From Acidobacteriota bacterium (GTDB lineage: Bacteria; Acidobacteriota; Terriglobia; Bryobacterales; Bryobacteraceae): a stretch of 53,672 bases of DNA. Made by a program: the position numbers and the translations under genes. The stretch lies in the NCBI GenBank assembly GCA_026394055.1, contig JAPKYZ010000104.1, forward strand, positions 1-53,672, given 5' to 3'. This document shows positions 41,456 through 48,774 of this stretch, in pieces (the stretch's first letter is position 1; each line of letters starts with the position of its first letter). The notes beneath the pieces are model-generated. The model worked only from the letters and a program-made list of their open reading frames with translations. It was not told the DNA's origin and ran no database searches.

Positions 41456-42703
41456 TTATAAGTTGGGTTCCTCCGTCAATTGACGCGCCAGCTGATCGAG
41501 AAACAGGCCGACATCAGTGACGACGCCCAGGGTTTGCGACGAGCCCCGGTCGCTCAGCTTGGTGACAACCGCCGGGTTGATGTCGACGCATACCAGCTTC
41601 ACCCAGCCCGGCAGCATGTTGCCGGTGGCGATGGCATGCAGCATCGAGCTCAGGCACAGCACCAGGCCCGCGCCCTTTAGATGGTGGGCATAGGCATCCT
41701 GCGCCTCGTTCATGTCGGTGATGGTGTCGGGCAGGGGGCCGTCATCGCGCAAGCTGCCCGCCAGCACAAACGGCACGCCCGCCTTGACGCATTCAAACAT
41801 CACACCCTGCGTGAGCACTCCCTTTTCGACGGCCTCGCGGATCGACCCGGCGTGGTAGATCGCATTGATCGCCCGCATGTGGTTGCGATGGCCATGTTCG
41901 GCTTGGCGTCCGTCCGCCTGCCGGATGCCGAGCGAGGTGCCCAGCAGCGCCGCCTCAATGTCGTGCACGCCCAGCGCATTGCCCGCCAGCAGCGCATCGA
42001 TAAAGCCCGCCCGCAGCAGCTTCGCCATCGGCGAAACGCCACCGGTGTGGACCGTCACCGGACCCGCCACCACCACCACCTTCAAGCCCGCTTCCTTGGT
42101 CTGCCGGACCAGGGCCGCGGTTTGACGAACGGCGGTCTCCACTTGGCGTTCGCTCGAAATATCGTTCGACATGAAGGCGAACGACTGCCGGTCGCGATCC
42201 TTTGATTCCGGGACGACGCGGATCCCGCGCATACCCACCACCACCCGGTCACCCGCCTTCACATCGCGCAGACGGCGGCAGGTGGCCGTGCCCTCACCGA
42301 TGACAATGGCGGCATCCATACGCTGGTTGGCGGCGTCAATCCATTCGCCGTTCAGCCGGACCTGCGTGCGGTGGTTGGTGGTGGAATAAAAATCTTCCGG
42401 GGCACAGCGGTCGCGTTCTACGAGCTTGGTTTCGGCGTCGGAGGCGTCCGCCGGAGCGCAACCCAAGTCCATCAGCTGCGACAGCAGTTGGGTCATCGCC
42501 TCCGGCGTCGGCGTCTCCACCTTCAGGCGCAGGTGCGACGGCTCACTATTCGTGCGGCCGATATGGAACTTCTCCACCTCGAAGCGGCCTTCAAACTCGA
42601 CCACGGTGTCGAAGATGCGCTCCATGATGTGGGAGTCGATCAAATGGCCTTGGGCTTCAACAGTCTCCTGGAAGCCGGTAACCTTGGTAGTACGGGAACT
42701 CAT
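41456..42703 (-). CDS. LOR/SDH (TIGR00300)-type ornithine cyclodeaminase-like protein
   Basis: A 415-residue protein of the LOR/SDH conserved-domain family (TIGR00300-like), whose studied members in archaea and in the cyanobacterial ArgZ/AgrE C-terminus act on ornithine. Features include EAQGHLIDSHIMERIFDTVV, PEDFYSTTNHRTQVRLNGEW (the ArgZ-like N-part) and VVVVAGPVTVHTGG with GNALGVHDIEAALLGTSLG in the Rossmann part. I chose ATG 42703. Its start codon shares two bases with the ATG of the divergent gene. It precedes queF by 4 bp; joint regulation is likely, a metabolic link is not clear. Confidence 0.82.
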   Translation of the reverse strand: MSSRTTKVTGFQETVEAQGHLIDSHIMERIFDTVVEFEGRFEVEKFHIGRTNSEPSHLRLKVETPTPEAMTQLLSQLMDLGCAPADASDAETKLVERDRCAPEDFYSTTNHRTQVRLNGEWIDAANQRMDAAIVIGEGTATCRRLRDVKAGDRVVVGMRGIRVVPESKDRDRQSFAFMSNDISSERQVETAVRQTAALVRQTKEAGLKVVVVAGPVTVHTGGVSPMAKLLRAGFIDALLAGNALGVHDIEAALLGTSLGIRQADGRQAEHGHRNHMRAINAIYHAGSIREAVEKGVLTQGVMFECVKAGVPFVLAGSLRDDGPLPDTITDMNEAQDAYAHHLKGAGLVLCLSSMLHAIATGNMLPGWVKLVCVDINPAVVTKLSDRGSSQTLGVVTDVGLFLDQLARQLTEEPNL

Positions 42704-43424
42704 GCGGGGAAGCCTCTTCATCGTAGCAACTTGCCTCCTCAGCGGCCTAACCGTACTAGCCGACGACTTGGGCATGGAAGTGTTGCGCAAAGCCATCGAA
42801 GTGGCCAAGGCCAACGACAAGCGGGCTGAAGCGTGGGTTTACGACGAACACGTCACCCACTGGACCATCAGCCCGGAAGGCCGCCGCAAGCGCGGCAATT
42901 ACATGGATTACGAGGTGATGGCGCTGGAAGGCGCGCCCTACTTCAAGCTGGTCCGGCTGAATGGCAAAGCTCTGAAAGGCAAGGATCGGGAGGCGGAGGA
43001 GCGCCGGATGGAGCGGGCCGCCCGCGAGCGTCGCGAGAAGCGCCCCCGCAACGCCGAACGCCGCCGCTTGGGCATCCCATTCGCCGAATTGGCTGACCAT
43101 CACGACGCCACCTGGGACGGTACAATGCTGCGCACCCAGCCCCGCGAGCCCGGCTTGAAACACCTGGCCGACCTGATCTCAACCGAGCAACGCCTCGACC
43201 CCGAAACCTGGCAGCGCATCCGGGCCCAGGCGGACTTTCTGGATAGCGACGGCATCAACCCCAAGGGCACGAAGACTATTTTTGAGTTCGGGCCAGTGGA
43301 GGAGGGAGCGGTGCTGCCCAAGCGCATCCTCTACCGCCGCCCCTATCGCGGCGGTTGGCAGGAGACGGAACAGATCTACGACAACTTCCGCAAGTTCGCC
43401 GCGATCTCGGTGCTGAAGCCGTAG
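42702..43424 (+). CDS. Secreted LolA-like/outer-membrane lipoprotein-sorting-like protein
   Basis: A 240-residue exported protein. The signal peptide is SLFIVATCLLSGLTVLAD. Features common to an acidobacterial family follow: VTHWTISPEGRRKRGNYMDY, PYFKLVRLNGKALKGKDREA, a highly charged Arg/Glu helix, and KRILYRRPYRGGWQETEQIY near the end. The function is unknown. Its last 81 bp (Tyr-Arg-Gly to the stop) recur 1.44 kb downstream at the far end of a cassette. The frame is open upstream to 42426, but that region is antisense to the divergent gene. Confidence 0.8.
   Translation: MRGSLFIVATCLLSGLTVLADDLGMEVLRKAIEVAKANDKRAEAWVYDEHVTHWTISPEGRRKRGNYMDYEVMALEGAPYFKLVRLNGKALKGKDREAEERRMERAARERREKRPRNAERRRLGIPFAELADHHDATWDGTMLRTQPREPGLKHLADLISTEQRLDPETWQRIRAQADFLDSDGINPKGTKTIFEFGPVEEGAVLPKRILYRRPYRGGWQETEQIYDNFRKFAAISVLKP
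43344..43424 (+). repeat. Direct repeat, copy 1 (3' end of the upstream gene)
   Basis: These 81 bp form the last 27 codons of the secreted-protein gene including TAG. They match 44785-44865 with one change (C at 43400 becomes G), which is synonymous for an Ala codon. The two copies bracket a 1360-bp AT-rich cassette, as expected when an element integrates into a gene's 3' end and rebuilds it. Confidence 0.95.
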
Positions 43425-43484
43425 GAAGCCATCTCTTATCGCCCCCCTCCGTCCTTCAAGGCTGGCTGACCGGGATCGACACAG

Positions 43485-43865
43485 CTAACAGGGGGAGACC
43501 CAATCCCACGTATCGCGAACCCCGTTGCAATCCTGGCTGTCGTAGCCACTCCCAGCATATATGTTCAGTCCAACATCAAGGATGCTACCCCTAACTCTTA
43601 CGCCGAACGGAATTGAACCTCCGGTCACGTCTCCGGTTTGTATCGTGCCACATTGCCAAAACACGGTATACGACGCGCCGATGTTATTGCCGTTCGTGCA
43701 CGCGGCTGCGCAACTGCATGAAATGGAACCTGAATACAGGCCGAACTTGTACTCAGCGCAACTGCTTCCGCCGAACCCCCAGCACGTGACACTCTGAATG
43801 CCAGACTGAGCTCCCACCGAACCCGCTGATACGAACGCCAATAGCAATGCTCCAAGATGTCTCAT
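43485..43865 (-). CDS. Small Cys-rich secreted protein of the cassette
   Basis: A roughly 126-residue exported protein. A signal peptide (LGALLLAFVSAGSVGAQ) precedes a mature part with eight cysteines (VTCWGFGGSSCAEY, SISCSCAAACTN, VFWQCGTI, DSQDCNG, final SPC), Gly/Ser-rich and beta-like, ending in Cys. Start is ATG 43865 or an in-frame GTG at 43874 that overlaps the previous stop (4 bp). It is coupled to the preceding 282-residue gene. Unknown function; several disulfides are expected. It resembles the exported Cys-rich protein at 52.5 kb in type, though not in clear sequence. Confidence 0.6.
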   Translation of the reverse strand: MRHLGALLLAFVSAGSVGAQSGIQSVTCWGFGGSSCAEYKFGLYSGSISCSCAAACTNGNNIGASYTVFWQCGTIQTGDVTGGSIPFGVRVRGSILDVGLNIYAGSGYDSQDCNGVRDTWDWVSPC

Positions 43866-43870
43866 ATGTC

Positions 43871-44719
43871 TCACTGAAGATCCCCTTTCCTGTGAATTAC
43901 ACCAATCTTATGGCTCTTTGAACTGGCGACCATAATCTCCCTGGCTTTAGCGATTCCCTGAGTATTGCTCACCCTAAGCAGCAGCGCTGATAATTCGGCC
44001 AGTCTGTAATGGTAAGCCGTTGTCGAACCAAAGTTGGAATCGGAAACCATCTCCGAATGCTCCTTCGTGGTCCTTAGGAACCGCTCCACCGCCGTGTCAT
44101 CCAACTTAGCCATTTCCGCAGTCAAGTCGGCTTCCGCACGCAACGTTTCGTTAATGCTTAACATGCGTCGGCCCTCATCGCGCCCGATGATCACACCGTC
44201 ATCAGATATCGCGGAGTCCAATCGGATGAGAATACTACGCTGCCCGCCAAACAACTGCTCATTCTTCCACGACCCGCCCCAGTGCGCTAGCTGGGCGGGC
44301 CTACCGGACACAATCTTTCTCGATACTCCCCTTTCAGGCCCCATCAGCAGCATCTCTCCGGGATGGATCAGAACTCGCGGGTCCAGAAGGATGCTCTGGT
44401 GAGAGAAAGTGTGCGTTACTTCGCGGCCTTGTTGATTCCGGATTAGCCACACAACAGTGGCTCCGGCCAGCGGGCGCGGAGAGTTGTTTCGCAGAATAAC
44501 CGCATATCGCAGAATGGGTTGCAGTAGTGTTCGTGCTTCCGTCGACAGCGACGACGCGATTACTGTCTGAAATTCCGCATCAGCAGGGCCAAGCACCTGC
44601 ACCGAGCTTCCAATGATGCCTTCAATGCGAATTGTGGGCTGAGCTTGTATAAGCATGATGATAATGATCAAAGCCATGACATAAACGAATCGAGAACAAT
44701 GTGTGAGTACGATTCCCAT
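43871..44719 (-). CDS. Membrane-anchored or secreted hypothetical protein of the cassette
   Basis: A 282-residue protein. Residues 10-25 are a strongly hydrophobic segment (FVYVMALIIIIMLIQAQP) that is either a signal peptide or a membrane anchor. The rest is a soluble alpha/beta part (RYAVILRNNSPRPLAGATVV, REVTHTFSHQSILLDP, VVWLIRNQQG, then a helical Glu/Ala-rich tail). It is AT-rich. The frame is open to 44893, but that part is antisense of the duplicated 81-bp repeat, so ATG 44719 was chosen. The family was not recognised. It shares a transcript with the Cys-rich protein. Confidence 0.6.
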   Translation of the reverse strand: MGIVLTHCSRFVYVMALIIIIMLIQAQPTIRIEGIIGSSVQVLGPADAEFQTVIASSLSTEARTLLQPILRYAVILRNNSPRPLAGATVVWLIRNQQGREVTHTFSHQSILLDPRVLIHPGEMLLMGPERGVSRKIVSGRPAQLAHWGGSWKNEQLFGGQRSILIRLDSAISDDGVIIGRDEGRRMLSINETLRAEADLTAEMAKLDDTAVERFLRTTKEHSEMVSDSNFGSTTAYHYRLAELSALLLRVSNTQGIAKAREIMVASSKSHKIGVIHRKGDLQ

Positions 44720-44725
44720 GAAGTT

Positions 44726-44755
44726 ACAATAAAGTCGATTGGACCTCCTAGTCAA
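44726..44755 (-). promoter_or_regulatory. Possible sigma-70-like promoter of the cassette genes
   Basis: On the minus strand TTGACT (44755-44750) and TATTGT (44731-44726) stand 18 bp apart. The predicted start of RNA falls at or very near the ATG at 44719, so the mRNA could be leaderless. The AGGAGG seen between the boxes is too far from the ATG to serve as its ribosome site. Confidence 0.4.
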
Positions 44756-44784
44756 GACAAAAATCGATTGAATTGTGAGGCGTT

Positions 44785-44865
44785 TATCGCGGCGGTTGGC
44801 AGGAGACGGAACAGATCTACGACAACTTCCGCAAGTTCGCGGCGATCTCGGTGCTGAAGCCGTAG
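44785..44865 (+). repeat. Direct repeat, copy 2 (displaced 3' end)
   Basis: This is the second 81-bp copy (80/81 identical to 43344-43424). It encodes the same 26 residues and TAG but has no start, so it is a displaced gene end. Chromosomal sequence leading to the palindromic repeat and the IS starts right after it. Confidence 0.95.
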
Positions 44866-44899
44866 TGAATTCTGCGGGATCTGCCAGCCCCATGCGTGA

Positions 44900-46271
44900 G
44901 AGTCTGTGTGAAAACCCGTAACCACCGGGCCCACAAAAGCGACTTAATAGGTATGAGCCGCTATGTGGTGTACAACCCGGATCAAGATCAGCTGCTACCT
45001 TCCAGTCTGCGGGAAGAGTTGGGGGAGGGGCATCTGGCGATCTTTGTGCACCGGCTGGTCGAGCGGCTGGATTTGCGCGCGTTCGAAGCCGAGCATGCCG
45101 AAGCGGGGCGGCCTAGTTATCCGCCGCAGTTACTGCTGAAAGTGTGGCTCTACGCTTACTCGCTGGGGATTACTTCGTCGCGGCGGATCGAACAGCGGCT
45201 GCACGAGGACCTGGGTTTCCGCTATCTGGCCGGGGGCTGGAAGCCGGATCATTGGACGCTGAACCAGTTCCGGCAACGGCATCCCAAGAAGCTCAACGAC
45301 GTGTTCACGCAAGTACTGGAAGCCGCGCGGCGGATGGGCCTGGCACGGCTGGGGCGGGTGGCGATCGACTCCACGCGCGTGGCCGCCAATGCCTCGCCCG
45401 ACAAGAGCCAGCGGGCCGAAGCGCTGCGGCGCGAGCGGGCGCGCTTGCGGCAGCGCATCCGGCGTTGGCAGCAGCAATGCAATCGCGAAGAAACCGAGCC
45501 CGCCGGGGGCACCGTGGCCGTGCCCGCCGATTGGGCGCAGCGGTTGGAGGCCATTCCGCGGCAACTGGAGCAGCTTAGTAAGTCGGGCCAACAGCGGAGC
45601 TCGCGCACCGACCCGGAAAGCCGCTATCTGCGCCGCCGGGGCGGTTTCTGTCTGGGTTACACGGGTGAGATCGCGGTTAGTGAAGATCACCTGATCGTGG
45701 CGCAGCGTGTGCACCAGGCGCCAAATGATACAGGCTCATTGGCCGGCATGACGCAACTGGTGGAACAACAATGTCACGAACGGCCGGCCGTGGTGTTAGC
45801 GGATAGCGGCTATTACTCGATGCCCGAGTTAGAAGCCGTGGAGAAACGCGGCACCATCGCCTATGTGCCGGACCGGTTGAGCGCCATCGAACTGGCCGGT
45901 GGCGCGGCGGCCAAGATGAATGCCCGGCAACAGCGCCGTCATCCCGGTCTGCTCGAGCGTCGCCAACGCCTGCGTGATCCGGCCGTGCGCGCCACCTATG
46001 CGCGACGAAAAACGATGGTCGAGCCCGTCTTCGGAGTGCTAAAACAACAACGCGGCCTGCGCCAGTTCCGCTGCCGGGGCCTGGCGGCGGTGAGTACGGA
46101 ATGGACCCTGGCCACCACCGCCTACAACCTCACCCGCCTGTTCCGCCTGCAATCCTGACCGGCAAGGCGCGCCCGCGCCCCCACCGGCTCAGACCATCTA
46201 CGATCCAAACCCACCAACGCCCCCGGCGCGGGTTTATTTTAAGCCTCTGGCTTGGGTTCTCACACAGACTC
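44900..46271 (+). mobile_element. IS1182-family insertion sequence
   Basis: A complete-looking 1372-bp element. The terminal inverted repeats are 18 bp: GAGTCTGTGTGAAAACCC at 44900-44917 and, inverted, GAGTCTGTGTGAGAACCC at 46254-46271 (17/18). One transposase gene fills the middle. Outside the ends, GTGA (44896-44899) and GTAA (46272-46275) may be a 4-bp target duplication with one change. The element sits inside a copy of the genomic palindromic repeat, whose left half (AGCCCCATGCGT) and right half (AAGCTTGGGGCTT) remain on the two sides. Confidence 0.88.
44953..46158 (+). CDS. IS1182-family transposase
   Basis: A 401-residue DDE transposase. The DDE residues are seen in RVAIDSTRVAANA, VVLADSGYYS and TMVEPVFGVLKQQRGLRQFR. 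The N-terminal helix-turn-helix region (ELGEGHLAIFVHRLVERLDL, YPPQLLLKVWLYAYSLG) is typical of IS1182. Start at ATG 44953 (MSRYVVYNPDQ); the frame extends to 44896 into the left inverted repeat. The frame is intact, so the element may still be active. Confidence 0.93.
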   Translation: MSRYVVYNPDQDQLLPSSLREELGEGHLAIFVHRLVERLDLRAFEAEHAEAGRPSYPPQLLLKVWLYAYSLGITSSRRIEQRLHEDLGFRYLAGGWKPDHWTLNQFRQRHPKKLNDVFTQVLEAARRMGLARLGRVAIDSTRVAANASPDKSQRAEALRRERARLRQRIRRWQQQCNREETEPAGGTVAVPADWAQRLEAIPRQLEQLSKSGQQRSSRTDPESRYLRRRGGFCLGYTGEIAVSEDHLIVAQRVHQAPNDTGSLAGMTQLVEQQCHERPAVVLADSGYYSMPELEAVEKRGTIAYVPDRLSAIELAGGAAAKMNARQQRRHPGLLERRQRLRDPAVRATYARRKTMVEPVFGVLKQQRGLRQFRCRGLAAVSTEWTLATTAYNLTRLFRLQS

Positions 46272-46390
46272 GTAAGCTTGGGGCTTGTCCGGTAACCGCA
46301 CAATAGCCCCAAGCTCACGCATGGGGCTGAAACGGACACCGGTAACCGCACAATAGCCCCAAGCTGACGCATGGGGCTGAAACGCCCGCG
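46272..46390. repeat. Palindromic repeat with 50-bp tandem duplication
   Basis: After the IS, the right half of the invaded palindrome is followed by two tandem 50-bp units (46291-46340 and 46341-46390) that begin GGTAACCGCACAATAGCCCC and each contain AGCCCCA-N10-TGGGGCT. They differ by one base in the first 44 bp. They belong to the same family as the cluster at 32.2-32.4 kb and could terminate larA transcription. Confidence 0.85.
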
Positions 46391-46400
46391 CTCGTCCTAG

Positions 46401-47702
46401 CTAGGCCGCCTGGCGCTCCTGCTCTGGCTGATCGGACCCGACCCGCGCGAGGACGTACGGACCTTCTGGAATCACGGCCACTCGTGCACCGGGAGCCAGG
46501 CCGTCAAGTAGGGCTGCGATGGCCGCTTGGGGGGTGGCAAATCGCGGGCCCCACAGGGTGGCGTCAAAGTCGGCGGGCAGGCCGGGGGTGTAGTAGAGCA
46601 CTTGCTTTTGTGCAGTCACCAGCGCCAACTTTTCCAGCTGCCATTGATCCACCGTCACCGGCGCGCCGCCGATGTGGTCCATGAAGGCTTTGTCGGAGGC
46701 AAAGCGCTTCATCATCTCTTGAAACTCGGGCGCACCGGCCCCTTCGGCGCATTCGGAAAAGACCAGAATGCGGCCGCCGGGCTTGACGATGTGCTGCGCG
46801 GCGGTGATGCCTTTTACTGTCTGGTAGAACGTCAAGTCCAGCGGGTAACCCGCCGATGTAGTGATCACCGCGTCAACCGGATGTTCAATCAACTCGAGCA
46901 TCGTTTTCGACACAAACTCGACGCCCTTCGCGTGCGCCTGCTCGGCATGCCCGGCAAAGACCCCCGCAACCCGGCGGTCCCGCGTCAACGAGACGTCGAT
47001 CATGAAATGATGCCCGGCCATCCGGGCGATCTCTTGCAACTCCCGGTGCAGCGGATTGTCGGCAATGGAGCCCTCAATCGCCCGCGCATCGCGCATGAAC
47101 TTGGGGCTGTGGATCACCTTGATCGTCTCCTGCGCCGCCAGGCCCGGCGCAATCAACTTGCGGCCGCCCGAATAGCCCAGCATCAGGTGCGGCTCAATAA
47201 AGCCGAGCGTGATGTGCAGATCGGCGGCCATAAACCGCTCATCAATGTAGACCGGGATGCCGGAGGCGGTGGAGCCCAGCGCGCGATGCTCGCTCAACAC
47301 CTTGGCGTGATGGTTTTCAACCCGCAGCTTGCCGTAAAGCTCCGGCCCCACGATCTCGCGCATTTCCGCTTCCGTGGCAGGGCGGTGGAGGCCGGTGGCG
47401 ATCAGCACCAACACTTGGCCGATCTCAATGCCGCCGGCGGCAAGCTCCCGCAAGACATGCGGCAGCACCAGCCGGTTGGGCACGGGGCGCGTGATGTCAC
47501 ACACGGAAATGGCGGCCGTCTTTTTGCCGCGCGCGAGTTCCCGCAAGGGCAACGTGCCGATGGGCGCCTTCAGCGCCGCTTCAAGCGCCGCATCCGCATC
47601 CGGCAGCGCCTGCGCCGACTTTGCTTCGAGCAGTTGATAGTTGTAACCAGCGGGCAGCTCAACGCCCAGTCCAGCCTTGCCAAAGGCCAATTCCACGTGC
47701 AT
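46401..47702 (-). CDS. larA: Nickel-dependent lactate racemase-like protein
   Basis: A 433-residue LarA-family protein. The residues known from Lactobacillus LarA are all present with an offset of two: His106 (TGLHRPAT), His172 (IEPHLML), Lys182 (GYSGGRKLIAPGLA) and His198 (IKVIHSPKFM); Lys182 would carry the nickel-pincer cofactor. DITRPVPN at 69-76 is the family N-motif. LarA homologues racemise lactate or other 2-hydroxy acids. No cofactor genes (larB, larC, larE) are in the window, so the cofactor must come from elsewhere and the substrate is open. Confidence 0.9.
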   Translation of the reverse strand: MHVELAFGKAGLGVELPAGYNYQLLEAKSAQALPDADAALEAALKAPIGTLPLRELARGKKTAAISVCDITRPVPNRLVLPHVLRELAAGGIEIGQVLVLIATGLHRPATEAEMREIVGPELYGKLRVENHHAKVLSEHRALGSTASGIPVYIDERFMAADLHITLGFIEPHLMLGYSGGRKLIAPGLAAQETIKVIHSPKFMRDARAIEGSIADNPLHRELQEIARMAGHHFMIDVSLTRDRRVAGVFAGHAEQAHAKGVEFVSKTMLELIEHPVDAVITTSAGYPLDLTFYQTVKGITAAQHIVKPGGRILVFSECAEGAGAPEFQEMMKRFASDKAFMDHIGGAPVTVDQWQLEKLALVTAQKQVLYYTPGLPADFDATLWGPRFATPQAAIAALLDGLAPGARVAVIPEGPYVLARVGSDQPEQERQAA

Positions 47703-47944
47703 TCTTCGAACCTAGCACGCCACTGGCACATTCGGCGCTGGCACGCCGGGTATGGGCCGATCCGGCCCGGGCACACCCGGCCACATTCCGCACTCAGGCG
47801 AAATCCACACAGCGCGGGAGCCCGTAAACAAGGAGTGCGTAGGGGAAGTTGCCTTAAGAAATTTGATTTGTCCTACCAGATGAAATGCGCTTCATGGATG
47901 AAACCATTTCGTCGATACGCGCATTCAAACCAGTGGAGACCCTC

Positions 47945-48064
47945 ATGCTGATCGCCGGAATCATAGCGGGATTGATGATCCTGAGCCTGTTCTTTTCGAT
48001 GCTGACGCAGTCACCGCGGGAAGAGGAAGAAGAGCCGGCGGTAGTGGAGTCTAAGCAGGCTTAA
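47945..48064 (+). CDS. Tiny single-pass membrane protein
   Basis: A 39-residue protein too short for most ORF lists. Residues 1-21 are a transmembrane helix (LIAGIIAGLMILSLFFSML), followed by an acidic tail with five consecutive Glu. A GGAG stands 6 nt before ATG 47945. In-frame ATGs at 47894 and 47885 would extend it to 56 or 59 residues, but lack a ribosome site. It is divergent from larA; role unknown. Confidence 0.5.
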   Translation: MLIAGIIAGLMILSLFFSMLTQSPREEEEEPAVVESKQA

Positions 48065-48077
48065 GCGGGGCCGTTGG

Positions 48078-48464
48078 TCACGCCGAAGTGAGGTCGGTGG
48101 CTTTGAAGTCATCGCCCTTGTAGAGCAGCGGGACGCCCTTGGTCTTAGCCAATGCGTAGGCGAAGCAATCGCCAAGGTTTAGCTTGGCTGGGCGGCCCCG
48201 GAACCTCGTCGAGGCGGCTAATGCGATCCGGGCATCTTCAATCGTGATGGGTTCCACTTGAACCCCCAGCGCATCCATCCAGATCGCTGCCCGGGCGATC
48301 CCGTTGGCTCCATGGAGCCGTTCAATCCGAGCATTGACTTCCCACCAGTTCACGGGTGACAACCAGATGCAATCCGCTTCCCGCAGGCGCGATTCGAACC
48401 AATCTGCATCCGGCTCCTCTAGCAAGACAGCGAGCAACGCCGAAGCATCCACCACGATCTTCAT
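48078..48464 (-). CDS. VapC-type PIN-domain toxin
   Basis: A 128-residue PIN ribonuclease. Asp6 in IVVDASALLAVLLEE, Glu in NWWEVNARI, and Asp in NLGDCFAYALAK make the metal site; LLYKGDDFKATDL ends the fold. This is the Rv0301/Rv0624-like VapC subgroup. It overlaps its antitoxin gene by 4 bp (ATGA). Confidence 0.92.
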   Translation of the reverse strand: MKIVVDASALLAVLLEEPDADWFESRLREADCIWLSPVNWWEVNARIERLHGANGIARAAIWMDALGVQVEPITIEDARIALAASTRFRGRPAKLNLGDCFAYALAKTKGVPLLYKGDDFKATDLTSA

Positions 48465-48724
48465 TTCGGGAGGCCGTCTTCGTCGTAAAAGTCGTCATCG
48501 GTCAGCAGTGGGCCGATTCTCGGGAGTTGCCTGAACCGCTTCAGTGCTTCATCCGCTCTCGCTAAGCGCGCGGCCTTTTCAGACTGCTGCGCGGCCTTCT
48601 GGGACACTAGCTGCGCCTGCAGTGCCTGGGAAATTGCGTCCGTGATGGAAACGCCGCGGAGGGCCGCCAACTCCCGTGCGGCCGCGGCCACATCCGGTCG
48701 CCGAATCTGAATCGGACCGCTCAT
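48461..48724 (-). CDS. VapB-type antitoxin (Rv0623-like)
   Basis: An 87-residue antitoxin. The N-terminus (IQIRRPDVAAAARELAALRG) is the Rv0623-type ribbon-helix-helix domain. The C-terminus (RIGPLLTDDDFYDEDGLPK) is the toxin-binding end with the usual DDxYDExGLPK pattern. It lies directly upstream of the VapC gene and is translationally coupled. Confidence 0.92.
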   Translation of the reverse strand: MSGPIQIRRPDVAAAARELAALRGVSITDAISQALQAQLVSQKAAQQSEKAARLARADEALKRFRQLPRIGPLLTDDDFYDEDGLPK

Positions 48725-48774
48725 GACCTTCAGATTATCATGAGCAGCCTAACGTCATGAGCCCGTACTTACGG

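Noticed and set aside
42426..42701. 92-codon N-terminal extension of the secreted-protein gene
   Set aside because: The region is antisense to the ornithine-cyclodeaminase-like gene, and the signal peptide begins only at 42702.
44720..44893. 58-codon N-terminal extension of the cassette membrane protein
   Set aside because: It would read the duplicated 81-bp repeat in antisense and puts the hydrophobic segment far from the N-terminus.
46291..46390. CRISPR array
   Set aside because: Only two adjacent 50-bp copies without unique spacers, and the unit belongs to a dispersed palindromic family; no cas genes are present.
46527..47951. 474-codon plus-strand open frame
   Set aside because: Antisense to larA; composition rich in Arg, His and Gln with no domain pattern.
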